Source: Pseudomonas bijieensis (GTDB taxonomy: Bacteria > Pseudomonadota > Gammaproteobacteria > Pseudomonadales > Pseudomonadaceae). From it: a stretch of 64,000 nucleotides of DNA. Positions 45,642-54,564 of the stretch are shown one piece after another. Where the stretch lies: NCBI RefSeq assembly GCF_013347965.1, contig NZ_CP048810.1, positions 4,463,501 through 4,527,500 of the forward strand. The letters are read 5' to 3'. Both the position numbers and the translations under genes were made by a program. Every line of letters begins with the position of its first letter. Position 1 is the stretch's first letter. The notes under the pieces were generated by a model, which was given only the letters and a program-made list of their open reading frames with translations, did not search any database and was not told the DNA's origin.

Positions 45642-47426
45642 CTACTTCTGCTCGCTCTGTGGCGTAACCCGCAGCACTTCCTCGACTGTGGTCAAGCCAG
45701 CCGCCACCTTTTGTGCCCCCGACAAGCGCAGGCTGCGCATGCCTTCCTTGAAGGCCTGGCGGCGCACCGCCAACAGGTCGGTGTCGGGGTGGATCAAGGC
45801 CTTGACGCTGTCGGTCAGTTGCATGATTTCGTAGACGCCGGCGCGGCCGCGGTAACCGGTGTCGCGGCATTCCAGGCAACCGACGGCTTGTTGGGCATTG
45901 CTCGGCAGCGGTGCCTGCCAGGGCCGGGTCAGGGTCTGCCAGTCATCTTCATCCAGGGTCAGGGGGGCCTTGCACTGCGGGCATAGGGTGCGCACCAGCC
46001 GCTGGGCCATGACCCCGAGCACGGTGGCCTTGATCAGGTAATGGGGCACACCCAGCTCCAGCAGGCGACTGATGGCGCTCGGCGCGTCATTGGTGTGCAG
46101 CGTCGACAGCACAAGGTGCCCGGTGAGCGCCGCCTGGATCGCCATTTCAGCGGTCTCCAGGTCGCGGATCTCGCCGATCATGATGATGTCCGGGTCTTGT
46201 CGCATCAGTGCCCGCACCCCGGCAGCGAAGCTCAGGTCGATGTTGTGCTGGACCTGCATCTGGTTGAAGGATGCCTCGACCATTTCAATCGGGTCTTCGA
46301 TGGTGCAGAGGTTCACTTCCGGCGTCGCCAGTTTCTTGAGGGTGGTGTAGAGGGTGGTGGTCTTGCCGGAACCGGTAGGCCCGGTTACCAGGATGATGCC
46401 GTTGGGCTGGCGGGTCATGTCCTGCCAGCGGCGCAGGTCGTCGGCGGAGAAACCGAGCTGGTCGAAGTCCTTGAGCAACACTTCCGGGTCGAAGATCCGC
46501 ATGACCATTTTTTCACCGAACGCCGTGGGCAAGGTCGACAGGCGCAATTCCACTTCGCCGCCGTCCGGGGTCTTGGTCTTGACCCGGCCGTCCTGGGGTT
46601 TGCGTTTTTCCGCGACGTTCATCCGCCCCAGGCTCTTGAGGCGGCTGACGATCGCCATCGTGACCTGCGGCGGGAACTGATAGACGGTGTGCAGCACCCC
46701 GTCGATGCGAAACCGTACGGTGCCCTGCTCGCGGCGCGGTTCGATGTGGATATCACTGGCGCGCTGCTGGAAGGCGTACTGGAACAGCCAGTCGACGATA
46801 TTGACGATGTGGGCGTCATTGGCGTCCGGCTCCTGGTCGCTGGCACCCAGGTTGAGCAACTGTTCGAAATTGCTCAGGTTGCTCGGCTGCTGGTCGACCG
46901 TGGTGGCGCCGCTGACCGATTTGGCCAGGCGATAGAACTCCACGCTCAAGCGCTGGATGTCCACCGGGTTGGCGACCACCCGCTTGATCGGCAGCTTGAG
47001 CACGTGGGTCAGGTCGGCTTCCCAACTGCTGACGTAAGGTTGCGCGCTGGCGACGGTGACGGCGTCACGATCGACCGCCACCGCGAGGATCTTGTGACGC
47101 TGGGCAAAGGCATAGGACATCAAGGGCGTCACGGCCGCGACGTTGATTTTCAACGGGTCGATGCGCATGTAGGGCTGGCCGGCCTGCTGGGACAACCATA
47201 GGGTCAGGCTCTCCAGGTCCAGGCGCTTGCCGGGGCGGCTGAGGTCGTCCAGGTGCTGGTTGGCGATGAACTCCAGGGGATGCAACTGGGCATTGGCGCT
47301 GTGGCGTCGGCGGGCGTTAAGCGCGGTTTCGGCTGAATCCTGGCTGATGAAGCCCTGGGCGACCAGTTGGCGCAGCAGATCGTTGAGGTCCAGCCAGCGG
47401 TCCTGAGTGGCGTGTTTGGTGGACAT
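45642..47426 (-). CDS. GspE/PilB-type secretion or pilus assembly ATPase, orphan
   Basis: 594 residues. N-terminal MshEN/GspE-N type domain (VAVDRDAVTVASAQPYVSSW, a fold that in some members binds c-di-GMP), then the hexameric ATPase core: Walker A GPTGSGKTTTLYTTLKKL, Asp box CTIEDPIEM, Walker B DPDIIMIGEIRDLETAEMA, His box TGHLVLSTLHTNDAPSA, and a four-cysteine zinc motif (CPQC, then CLEC). The Met at 47426 has AGGA upstream. No secretin, pilin or platform gene is near, so its machine is elsewhere or absent. Confidence 0.92.
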   Translation of the reverse strand: MSTKHATQDRWLDLNDLLRQLVAQGFISQDSAETALNARRRHSANAQLHPLEFIANQHLDDLSRPGKRLDLESLTLWLSQQAGQPYMRIDPLKINVAAVTPLMSYAFAQRHKILAVAVDRDAVTVASAQPYVSSWEADLTHVLKLPIKRVVANPVDIQRLSVEFYRLAKSVSGATTVDQQPSNLSNFEQLLNLGASDQEPDANDAHIVNIVDWLFQYAFQQRASDIHIEPRREQGTVRFRIDGVLHTVYQFPPQVTMAIVSRLKSLGRMNVAEKRKPQDGRVKTKTPDGGEVELRLSTLPTAFGEKMVMRIFDPEVLLKDFDQLGFSADDLRRWQDMTRQPNGIILVTGPTGSGKTTTLYTTLKKLATPEVNLCTIEDPIEMVEASFNQMQVQHNIDLSFAAGVRALMRQDPDIIMIGEIRDLETAEMAIQAALTGHLVLSTLHTNDAPSAISRLLELGVPHYLIKATVLGVMAQRLVRTLCPQCKAPLTLDEDDWQTLTRPWQAPLPSNAQQAVGCLECRDTGYRGRAGVYEIMQLTDSVKALIHPDTDLLAVRRQAFKEGMRSLRLSGAQKVAAGLTTVEEVLRVTPQSEQK

Positions 47427-47570
47427 GCGGGTTCCTATTGGACAATTGCAGCAAAGCCGCGATACAGACGCTTCGGCGTCCTCGCTCGGTGTGCAAAAGA
47501 ATAGTCCCGACCCTATGGACCGTTGGGCCACTACCCGACCAATGCGTTGCGAAATCTTGCCCGTGGAGGT

Positions 47571-47909
47571 TCATCCCGCTGCTTGGGCCGGCCCAACCCG
47601 TGCAATATCAGCATCTTGCAGGTCCACCGAGCAGACGCTGATCAAGTTACGTAATTTTTCCGCGATGACTTGGGCACGGTGCCAGCTCAGCCCGTCCATG
47701 ACGATGTCCAGCGACAGCAGATCGTCGAGGCGCTCGACATGAACCTGCTGCGGCGTCAGGCCCTGCAAGGCAAACAGGTTCAACGCCCGGCACAGTAAAT
47801 CCGGCTCGGCTTCGGCCAGCAGTTGGTACCGCGCCCGGCAATGGGTATTGGCGGCGTGCCAGGCATCGGCGCGGGTCGGGGCAAGGGCAACGGCTTCGAG
47901 TGGGGGCAT
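47571..47909 (-). CDS. Small ACT-like protein of unknown function
   Basis: 112 residues with a strong SD (AAGGAG, 7 nt). The middle (LLCRALNLFALQGLTPQQVHVERLDD, LLSLDIVMDGL, AQVIAEKLRNLISVCSVDL) follows the beta-alpha-beta-beta-alpha-beta pattern of ACT domains, close in layout to the small acetolactate synthase subunit IlvM. It is transcribed divergently from an Lrp-type regulator, itself an ACT-like (RAM) protein. The domain call is from pattern only; the family was not recognised. Confidence 0.6.
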   Translation of the reverse strand: MPPLEAVALAPTRADAWHAANTHCRARYQLLAEAEPDLLCRALNLFALQGLTPQQVHVERLDDLLSLDIVMDGLSWHRAQVIAEKLRNLISVCSVDLQDADIARVGPAQAAG

Positions 47910-48035
47910 GTTCGGTCTCCTTGGGGGCGGGAGAAATATTTACATGCGTCGTGGGGTATTTCTTATCTAAGATGCGTGAAATTGGCGGTGTTTCGAATTG
48001 CCTGATTCTCTAAATCAATCATTGTGGGTTTGATT

Positions 48036-48506
48036 ATGCATAGCGAGTTGGACGCCTACGACCGCAGGATACTGGCACTGCTGCAAGAAGATGCCTCGCT
48101 GTCCAGTGCGCAGATCGCCGAGCAGGTGGGTTTGTCGCAATCGCCGTGCTGGCGGCGGATCCAGCGGATGAAGGAGGAGGGCATCATTCGTGGTCAGGTG
48201 ACGCTGCTGGATCGCAAGAAAATCGGCCTCAATACGCAGATCTTCGCCGAAATCAAACTCAACGCCCATGGACGTTCGAATTTCACCGAGTTCACCGAGG
48301 CGATTCGCGGCTTTCCCGAGGTGCTGGAGTGTTACGTGCTGATGGGCTCGGTGGATTTCCTGCTGCGCATCGTCACGGCGGATATCGAGGCCTATGAGCG
48401 ATTCTTTTTCGAGAAGCTGTCGATGGTGCCGGGGATCCAGGAGGTGAACTCGATCGTGGCGCTGTCGGAGATCAAGTCGACGACGAGTTTGCCGGTGGTG
48501 CGCTGA
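48036..48506 (+). CDS. Lrp/AsnC-family transcriptional regulator
   Basis: 156 residues: an N-terminal winged HTH (LDAYDRRILALLQEDASLSSAQIAEQVGLSQSPCWRRIQRM in parts) and a C-terminal RAM effector domain (LNAHGRSNFTEFTEAIRGFPEVLECYVLMGSVDFLLRIV in parts). A GTG at 48024 is an alternative start; neither has a strong SD. Members of this family respond to amino acids. It is divergent from the ACT-like gene and could control it. A REPIN follows. Confidence 0.9.
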   Translation: MHSELDAYDRRILALLQEDASLSSAQIAEQVGLSQSPCWRRIQRMKEEGIIRGQVTLLDRKKIGLNTQIFAEIKLNAHGRSNFTEFTEAIRGFPEVLECYVLMGSVDFLLRIVTADIEAYERFFFEKLSMVPGIQEVNSIVALSEIKSTTSLPVVR

Positions 48507-48533
48507 GCTGTCCTGCGGTGTCTGTGCTGGCCA

Positions 48534-48610
48534 CATCGCGAGCAGGCTCGCTCCCACAATGGATCTTCGGCAAATAGAGATCCCATGTGGGAGCGAGCCT
48601 GCTCGCGATG
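48534..48610. repeat. REPIN, family B
   Basis: Inverted copies of CATCGCGAGCAGGCTCGCTC about 30 nt apart between two convergent genes. Confidence 0.85.
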
Positions 48611-48616
48611 GCGATG

Positions 48617-49984
48617 TTACAGACGCAGCAAAGTCTTCCAAGCCCGATTCTGGTAAACCGCAATCGCCTGTTGCTTGCGTGCATCCAGCGTTTCGTCGGT
48701 GATCGGCTGGTTGGCCAGTTGCGCCAGTTTGTTCAACTCGCCGTAGAGGCGGTCCATTTCCGGGATCTCCAGCACATGACGGGCGTGGTGGAGCCAGGCC
48801 TGGATGCGTTCGATGCGCGGCAGTTGCTCGGCGAGGTCTTCCGGCTGCTGCTGATAGCGTTGCAATTGCAGGGACGAGGACTCTTCGCCCAGCAGGCGCG
48901 ACAGCCAACTGCCCAGTTGCGCCGCGCCCTGGCGATTGCCACGGGTGTTGCGCTCGGCGGCCCAACTGCGAGCCAGCAGCCAGCGTGAGGTGTTGAGGGA
49001 AAACAGGCCCCAGCGCGGGTCTTGCAGCTCTTCGAGGAACTGTTCCGGCGCGGCCTTGCGCACGTCTTCATCATCCAGGCCGGCCTGGACCAGCGGGCGC
49101 CAGTCTTCCAGCAACGCGTCCAGGGCCAGGCGCAAGTCGTGGGTCGATTGGCGCGGCGCGGCCTGGCCGAGGCTGCTGAGCAGGGCGCGCAGTTCGGCGA
49201 GGTTTTCCACCCAGTCCTGCAACAGGCGCCAGTGGCCGTTGAAGCGGTATTGCTCGGCCAGGCGCTGGCTGCTGCCGAGCAAATGCCAGCTCAGCGCGGC
49301 GAAGGCGTCGTCCAGCGGCGTTTCGGCGGTCAGTTGCGGGGCCGGCAGGCTCAGGGCATAGCTGCCTGCGTCATACAGGCGATAGCCACGCTCGGCCTTG
49401 CTGATGTCGCAAGGCATCAACGGCAGGGTCGCGGCCAGTTCGGCTGCCAGTTCCAGCAGGGCGGCGGGTTCGCCTTCGCGCAGCTCCAGCTCCAGCTCGC
49501 AGATCTCTTCCTTCTGCTTGCCGACCACGACATGGCCCAGGTCCAGGGCGGCTTCGATGACCACCTTGCTTTTGCCACGGCCCCAGGCGATTTCAGCGCG
49601 TTCGCGAACGAAATCGGTGGTGAAGATGGCCTTGAGGGTTTTCTTGTCCAGTTCGGTCAAGGCCTCGGGCCAGCATTCGCCGTCGAGCTTCTTCAGGTCG
49701 AGCTTGGCCTTGGGCAGGTGCCAGTCGTACTCATTGCGCTCGGACAGGCCGGCGACGCTCTGGCCGCGGGTCTTGAGGGTCTGGATCACGTCTTCGCCGT
49801 CGCGACGCAAGCGCAGGGCGACCTTGGCCCGGGCCAGGTCACGCTCTGGCGTGTCGAAATACTGGTTCATCAGTTCGTGGCGTTCCCAGCCACTCTTGTT
49901 GCGTTTTTTCAGCAGCGGATGCTCGCGCAAGGCTGCCAGGGTCTCGCGGCTGACGCGGAGTTTGATTTCGGTTTCTTTCTGCAT
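48617..49984 (-). CDS. CYTH-CHAD domain protein, inorganic triphosphatase-like
   Basis: 455 residues. The Met at 49984 places the CYTH signature ExExK (ETEIK, residues 4-8) at the N-terminus. The tunnel fold continues with MNQYFDTPERDLARAKVALRLRRDG and CELELELREGE. From about residue 235 comes a helical CHAD domain with conserved basic and His positions (STHDLRLALDALL, HHARHV). E. coli YgiF of the same architecture hydrolyses tripolyphosphate; CHAD domains bind polyphosphate granules. Divergent from argE. Confidence 0.92.
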   Translation of the reverse strand: MQKETEIKLRVSRETLAALREHPLLKKRNKSGWERHELMNQYFDTPERDLARAKVALRLRRDGEDVIQTLKTRGQSVAGLSERNEYDWHLPKAKLDLKKLDGECWPEALTELDKKTLKAIFTTDFVRERAEIAWGRGKSKVVIEAALDLGHVVVGKQKEEICELELELREGEPAALLELAAELAATLPLMPCDISKAERGYRLYDAGSYALSLPAPQLTAETPLDDAFAALSWHLLGSSQRLAEQYRFNGHWRLLQDWVENLAELRALLSSLGQAAPRQSTHDLRLALDALLEDWRPLVQAGLDDEDVRKAAPEQFLEELQDPRWGLFSLNTSRWLLARSWAAERNTRGNRQGAAQLGSWLSRLLGEESSSLQLQRYQQQPEDLAEQLPRIERIQAWLHHARHVLEIPEMDRLYGELNKLAQLANQPITDETLDARKQQAIAVYQNRAWKTLLRL

Positions 49985-50142
49985 GGCCGGAAAATCCAGG
50001 GATCGGGTGTGCAGCCGGGGGAAGGTGTGGCTGCCAAGGTCGTGCAGTGTACAGGACTCGTCCACCCTAGGTGCTGCGGCGGTTTATTCCTTGCGCCAGA
50101 TGGTTCTATGATGGACATCAATCTGTAAGCCCGGAGTCAGCG

Positions 50143-51300
50143 ATGCCTTTGCCGTCCATGAAAGATCAATTCGCTGCCCTGATCGCCGCGCCTTCGGTCA
50201 GTTGTACCCAGCCTGGGCTCGACCAGTCCAACAGCACCGTGATCGAGCTGTTGGCAGGCTGGCTCACGGAGCTTGGGTTCTCCTGCGATATCCAGCAGGT
50301 CAGCCCGGGCAAGTTCAACCTGCTGGCCAGTTTCGGCAGCGGTCCCGGCGGCCTGGTGCTGGCGGGTCACAGTGACACCGTGCCGTTCGACGCCGCGCTT
50401 TGGCAGACCGACCCGTTGAAGCTCACCGAGGTCGATGGCCGTTGGGTCGGCCTGGGCAGTTGTGACATGAAGGGTTTTTTCGCCCTGGTCATTGAAGCGG
50501 TCAAGCCGCTGCTGGACCAACCGTTCAAGCAGCCGCTGCTGATCCTCGCCACCTGCGACGAAGAAAGCTCCATGGCCGGCGCCCGGGCCCTGGCCGATGC
50601 CGGACGACCACTGGGGCGCGCGGCGGTGATTGGTGAACCGACCGGCCTGCGGCCGATTCGCCTGCACAAAGGCGTGATGATGGAGCGCATCGATATTCTT
50701 GGGCGCAGCGGTCATTCCTCCGACCCGAGCCTGGGCCACAGCGCGCTGGAAGCCATGCACGATGCCATGGGCGAACTGCGTGGCCTGCGCCTGCAATGGC
50801 AGCGTGAATTCCGTAACCCGCAGTTCACCGTACCGCAGCCGACCCTGAACTTCGGCTGCATCCACGGCGGCGACAATCCCAACCGGATTTGCGGGCAGTG
50901 CTCCATGGAATTCGACCTGCGGCCCTTGCCCGGCATGGACCCGCAAGTGTTGCGTGCGGCGATCCAGCAGAAGCTCGACCCCATCGCCGAGCGCCATAAG
51001 GTCAAGATCGACTACGCCCCGCTGTTCCCCGAAGTGCCGCCGTTCGAGCAGGTCGAGGACTGCGAACTGGTACGGGTGGCCGAGCGACTCACCGGCCATC
51101 GAGCCGAAGCAGTGGCGTTCGGCACCGAAGCGCCTTATCTTCAGCGCCTTGGCTGCGAAACCCTGGTACTCGGTCCCGGCGATATCGCCTGTGCCCACCA
51201 ACCGGGCGAGTACCTTGAAATGTCACGTTTGCTACCTACCGTACAGCTGTTGCGGCAGTTGATCGGTCATTACTGTCTGACGCCGGCCACGGCCGGTTAA
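50143..51300 (+). CDS. argE: Acetylornithine deacetylase
   Basis: 385 residues, M20 metallopeptidase fold; hydrolyses N-acetylornithine to ornithine. Zinc-site blocks: LVLAGHSDTVPFDA, GLGSCDMKGFFALV, ATCDEESSMAGAR and AVIGEPTGLRPI; the dimerisation domain and a final His (CAHQPGEYLEM) follow. GGAG lies 8 nt before the chosen ATG. Most pseudomonads recycle acetyl groups through ArgJ, so ArgE-like proteins can have other substrates; assignment to ArgE rests on similarity and position before argA. Confidence 0.88.
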   Translation: MPLPSMKDQFAALIAAPSVSCTQPGLDQSNSTVIELLAGWLTELGFSCDIQQVSPGKFNLLASFGSGPGGLVLAGHSDTVPFDAALWQTDPLKLTEVDGRWVGLGSCDMKGFFALVIEAVKPLLDQPFKQPLLILATCDEESSMAGARALADAGRPLGRAAVIGEPTGLRPIRLHKGVMMERIDILGRSGHSSDPSLGHSALEAMHDAMGELRGLRLQWQREFRNPQFTVPQPTLNFGCIHGGDNPNRICGQCSMEFDLRPLPGMDPQVLRAAIQQKLDPIAERHKVKIDYAPLFPEVPPFEQVEDCELVRVAERLTGHRAEAVAFGTEAPYLQRLGCETLVLGPGDIACAHQPGEYLEMSRLLPTVQLLRQLIGHYCLTPATAG

Positions 51301-51345
51301 ATTGCGCCCTTGCGGGCCCGTATTCATCACATGAGGAGAGCGCGC

Positions 51346-51372
51346 GTGTCGCCAAGCCTGTTCCGACGATAA
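51346..51372 (+). CDS. Candidate argA leader peptide (MSPSLFRR)
   Basis: GTG start with GAGGAG 7 nt upstream. The eight codons end in two rare CGA Arg codons and TAA. An in-frame ATG at 51331 without a clear SD would give a 13-residue peptide with five Arg (AGG, AGA, CGC, CGA, CGA). The CGA CGA codons form the left arm of the hairpin annotated next. The frame is too short to be significant by itself; the call rests on its position before argA. Confidence 0.4.
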   Translation: MSPSLFRR

Positions 51373-51409
51373 CCACCAGCCCGTTGTGCGTTCTGTTTCG
51401 TCTTTTTTT
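51365..51409 (+). terminator. Candidate attenuator hairpin upstream of argA
   Basis: GACGA (51365-51369) pairs with TCGTC (51398-51402); inside, AACCAC (51371-51376) pairs with GTGcGTT (51386-51392) with one bulge. Seven T residues follow (51403-51409). The stem is modest in strength, but the layout is that of an intrinsic terminator 28 nt before the argA start codon. Confidence 0.4.
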
Positions 51410-51437
51410 GGCTGTTATTTATTACAGGTCCAGGTTC

Positions 51438-52736
51438 ATGCCCGAATACGTCAATTGGCTTCGTCACGCTTCGCCCTACATCAACGCCCACCGCGATTGC
51501 ACCTTCATCGTCATGCTGCCCGGCGACGGGGTGGAACACCCTAACTTCGGCAATATCGTCCATGACCTGGTGCTGCTGCACAGCCTCGGCGTGCGCCTGG
51601 TGCTGGTCCACGGTTCGCGCCCGCAGATCGAGGCCCGCCTCGCTGCACGGGGGCTGACGCCCCATTATCACCACGGCATGCGCATCACCGATGCCGCCAC
51701 ACTGGAATGCGTGATCGATGCGGTCGGCCAACTGCGCATCGCTATCGAGGCACGCCTGTCCATGGACATGGCGTCCTCGCCCATGCAGGGCTCGCGGCTG
51801 CGGGTCGCCAGCGGCAACCTGGTCACCGCACGTCCCATTGGTGTGCTCGAAGGCGTGGATTATCACCACACCGGTGAAGTGCGTCGGGTCGATCGCAAGG
51901 GCATCAATCGCCTTTTGGACGAACGCTCCATCGTGCTGCTGTCGCCGTTGGGATATTCACCCACCGGGGAGATCTTCAACCTCGCCTGCGAAGACGTCGC
52001 CACCCGGGCGGCCATCGACCTGGCGGCCGACAAGCTGCTGCTGTTCGGGGCCGAGCAGGGGCTTATCGGTGAGGACGGGCGGCTGGTTCGCGAATTGCGT
52101 CCGCAACAGGTTCCGGGCCATATGCAGCGCTTGGGTAGCGACTATCAGGCCGAACTGCTGGATGCGGCGGCCCAGGCCTGTCGTGGCGGTGTCGCGCGCA
52201 GCCATATCGTCAGTTATGCCGAGGACGGTGCGCTGCTGGCTGAGCTGTTCACCCGCGATGGCAGCGGCACGCTGGTGGCCCAGGAGCAATTCGAAGTGGT
52301 ACGCGAAGCGGCCATTGAGGATGTCGGCGGGCTGCTGGACCTGATCAGCCCGCTGGAAGAGCAGGGGATTCTGGTGCGTCGCTCCCGCGAAGTGCTGGAG
52401 CGCGAGATCGAACAGTTCAGCGTGGTCGAGCGCGAAGGCATGATCATCGCCTGTGCGGCGCTGTACCAGATCGCCGATTCGGATGCCGGGGAGCTGGCCT
52501 GCCTGGCAGTGAACCCGGAGTACCGCCACGGTGGCCGGGGCGATGAGCTGCTGGAACGGATCGAAACCCGGGCCCGCGCCCAAGGGCTCAAGACGCTGTT
52601 CGTACTGACGACCCGGACTGCCCACTGGTTCCGCGAACGCGGTTTCGAGCCCAGCAGCGTCGACCGTCTGCCGGCCGCGCGGGCGTCGCTCTACAACTAT
52701 CAGCGTAATTCGAAGATCTTCGAAAAAGCGCTCTGA
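51438..52736 (+). CDS. argA: N-acetylglutamate synthase
   Basis: 432 residues, the usual length; first committed step of arginine synthesis. An N-terminal amino-acid-kinase-like domain (VLVHGSRPQIEARLAARG) binds arginine for feedback inhibition; the C-terminal GNAT domain has LACLAVNPEYRHGGRGDELLERIE for acetyl-CoA. The start at 51438 (MPEYVNWLRHASPYINAHRD) is the conserved one. It lies 137 nt after argE, and this leader holds the candidate attenuator. Confidence 0.96.
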   Translation: MPEYVNWLRHASPYINAHRDCTFIVMLPGDGVEHPNFGNIVHDLVLLHSLGVRLVLVHGSRPQIEARLAARGLTPHYHHGMRITDAATLECVIDAVGQLRIAIEARLSMDMASSPMQGSRLRVASGNLVTARPIGVLEGVDYHHTGEVRRVDRKGINRLLDERSIVLLSPLGYSPTGEIFNLACEDVATRAAIDLAADKLLLFGAEQGLIGEDGRLVRELRPQQVPGHMQRLGSDYQAELLDAAAQACRGGVARSHIVSYAEDGALLAELFTRDGSGTLVAQEQFEVVREAAIEDVGGLLDLISPLEEQGILVRRSREVLEREIEQFSVVEREGMIIACAALYQIADSDAGELACLAVNPEYRHGGRGDELLERIETRARAQGLKTLFVLTTRTAHWFRERGFEPSSVDRLPAARASLYNYQRNSKIFEKAL

Positions 52737-53155
52737 GCGACCCGTCTAAAAACCCGTGCTGCCGCGGTCTTCTTGATTTCAGACAATGAGCGACTAGTCT
52801 GGGAGGGCTCAAGATCGCGGCATGTACGAGCGTTGGTACGCCTGACCACCGTTGCGACGAAACACGCTTCAGGATTCCTCAACGGCGCCGATAAGCCTTG
52901 TCTCGGCTTGATGACGCTTTGATGGCAACCATATGTCGAAAAGAGCTGAAAACTGTTGAAACAATTCTTTTTGGAATTATAGAGAATCCATTATCCTGCG
53001 GACCGGTGTAGTGGGGGTTAGACCATAGTCGTACTCACAAATGGTTACGATTGACTTGTCAGTCACGGTCTGGCGCTAATCGCGCATCCGCGGAATCCGG
53101 GCGTTCGATCCGGAACCAAAGACACACAAGAATTAGAAAACGAGAGGAGCGAAGC
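52737..53155. other. 419-bp intergenic region before the OprD-family porin gene
   Basis: AT-rich around 52920-53000 with no coding frame or RNA gene I can recognise. A putative promoter lies at 53051-53080. The TTGAAACAATTC stretch near 52956 is only half of an ANR/FNR-type dyad. Confidence 0.5.
53051..53080 (+). promoter_or_regulatory. Candidate promoter of the porin gene
   Basis: TTGACT, 18 nt, GCTAAT (5/6 and 4/6). It gives a leader of about 70 nt ending in GAGAGGAGCG before the ATG. Confidence 0.4.
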
Positions 53156-54481
53156 ATGAAGAAGTCCACCTTGGCCCTGGCTGTGGCCGTTGGGGTTTTG
53201 GCGCAGCAGGCAGGCGCCGCTGGTTTTATCGAAGACAGCAAAGCGTCTGTCAGTTCCCGCACCCTTTACTTTGATAACGATAACCGCGAAGGCGGCAATG
53301 ACCAGCGTGAGACGGCCACTGGCCTGAAGTTCGACTACAAGTCCGGCTTCACTCAAGGTGTTGTTGGTTTCGGTATCGATGCCCAGGCACTGGTCGGTAT
53401 CCACCTCGATGGCGGCAAAGGCCATCACCCGGATAACAACTCCTTCGTTCCAAGCGATTCAGATGGCTCTGCCGTACACAACTGGAGCCGTCTGTCTGGC
53501 AACGTGAAGGCGCTTTTCTCCAAGACCGAAGCCCACCTGGGTGGTGCCCTGGCGCCTAACCTGCCGATCCTGGTCGCCAGCGACGGTCGTCTGCTGCCGC
53601 AAACCTTCGAAGGTGGCACCATCACCTCCAAGGACCTGGACAACGTGACGTTCAACGCCGGTCAGCTGGAACACGCCGTGGGCCGTGCGGGCAGCAACAG
53701 CACAGGCTTGGCAGTGGCCGGTGGTACTGAGGACAGCAACCAGTTCCGTTATGCCGGTGCCGACTGGAAGGTCACCAAGGACCTGACGCTGCAGTACTAC
53801 TACGCCAACCTGCAGGATTACTACAAGCAGCACTTCCTGGGCGCAGTACATGTTTTCCCGATCAGCGAAGGCCAGTCCTTCAAGACTGACCTGCGTTACT
53901 TCGACAGCAGCTCGGATGGCCGCAACGGCGATGCGGGCTATCGCTTCAACAACAACGGTGGCTATGCCAAGAACCCAGGCGAGGTCGATAACAAGACCTG
54001 GAGCGCCATGTTCACTTACACCCTGGGTGGCAGCGCGTTCCTGTTGGGTCACCAACAAGTCGGTGATGATGGTGGCTTCGTCTACCTGAACCAGGGCAGC
54101 CTGCTCAATGACGCCGGTCGTAACGAAGGCGCGGGTGGTTCCAGCTTCTACCTGTTCACCGACAGCATGATCAACGCGTTTGTCCGTGCCGGTGAAAACA
54201 CCACCTTCGGTCAATACTCCTACGACTTCACGGCTTTGGGTGCCCCAGGCCTGAAGGCTTCGATTGCCTACCTGCACGGTGATGACATCAAGTCGGCTAC
54301 CGGCGGCAGCGACTCGTCCGAGTGGGAACGTGACATGCGCCTGGACTACGTCGTCCAGCAAGGCCCTCTGAAAGGCTTCGGCACCACCCTGCGTCACGGT
54401 ACATACCGTGGCAGCAGCACCGGTATTGCCGACCAGGATCAGACCCGCCTGATCTTCAACTACACTTACAACTTCATGTAA
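53156..54481 (+). CDS. OprD-family outer-membrane porin (OprE-like)
   Basis: 441 residues; a signal peptide (KKSTLALAVAVGVLAQQAGA, cleavage before AGFIED) and an 18-strand barrel. OprD-family landmarks: SSRTLYFDNDNREGG, SGFTQGVVGFGIDAQALVGI, and a C-terminal Phe-containing strand (RLIFNYTYNFM). The sequence most resembles OprE-type members, which take up small amino or organic acids. GAGGAG lies 7 nt upstream. A strong terminator 14 nt after the stop is duplicated 949 bp further on. Confidence 0.92.
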   Translation: MKKSTLALAVAVGVLAQQAGAAGFIEDSKASVSSRTLYFDNDNREGGNDQRETATGLKFDYKSGFTQGVVGFGIDAQALVGIHLDGGKGHHPDNNSFVPSDSDGSAVHNWSRLSGNVKALFSKTEAHLGGALAPNLPILVASDGRLLPQTFEGGTITSKDLDNVTFNAGQLEHAVGRAGSNSTGLAVAGGTEDSNQFRYAGADWKVTKDLTLQYYYANLQDYYKQHFLGAVHVFPISEGQSFKTDLRYFDSSSDGRNGDAGYRFNNNGGYAKNPGEVDNKTWSAMFTYTLGGSAFLLGHQQVGDDGGFVYLNQGSLLNDAGRNEGAGGSSFYLFTDSMINAFVRAGENTTFGQYSYDFTALGAPGLKASIAYLHGDDIKSATGGSDSSEWERDMRLDYVVQQGPLKGFGTTLRHGTYRGSSTGIADQDQTRLIFNYTYNFM

Positions 54482-54494
54482 GACGTAGCGAAGT

Positions 54495-54540
54495 AAAAAA
54501 GCCCCGCCCGGCAGCACGCCGGGCGGGGCTTTTGCGTTTT
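54495..54540. terminator. Terminator copy 1 (after the porin gene)
   Basis: A-rich run, stem GCCCCGCCCGGC/GCCGGGCGGGGC, T-tract. Same sequence as 55444-55489 except for two G/A differences, making a 46-bp direct repeat around the HepT/MntA genes. Confidence 0.92.
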
Positions 54541-54564
54541 TGGCTCAACGAGCCGGAGCTCGCT

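Noticed and set aside
46041..47201. 386-codon plus-strand frame opposite the GspE-like gene
   Set aside because: Antisense shadow with no SD or recognisable domain.
49022..50128. 368-codon plus-strand frame opposite the CYTH-CHAD gene
   Set aside because: Antisense shadow; the CYTH ExExK motif and CHAD helices are on the minus strand.
51331..51345. ATG at 51331 as the start of the argA leader peptide
   Set aside because: No SD at a proper distance; the GTG at 51346 has GAGGAG 7 nt upstream and is preferred.
51347..51372. ArgR operator overlapping the argA leader
   Set aside because: TGTCGC is present but the downstream AA of the Pseudomonas half-site is TT and no second half-site follows; too weak to annotate, though it remains an alternative role for the region.
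52950..52970. ANR/FNR box upstream of the OprE-like porin gene
   Set aside because: Only one half-site resembles TTGAT; the dyad is not convincing.
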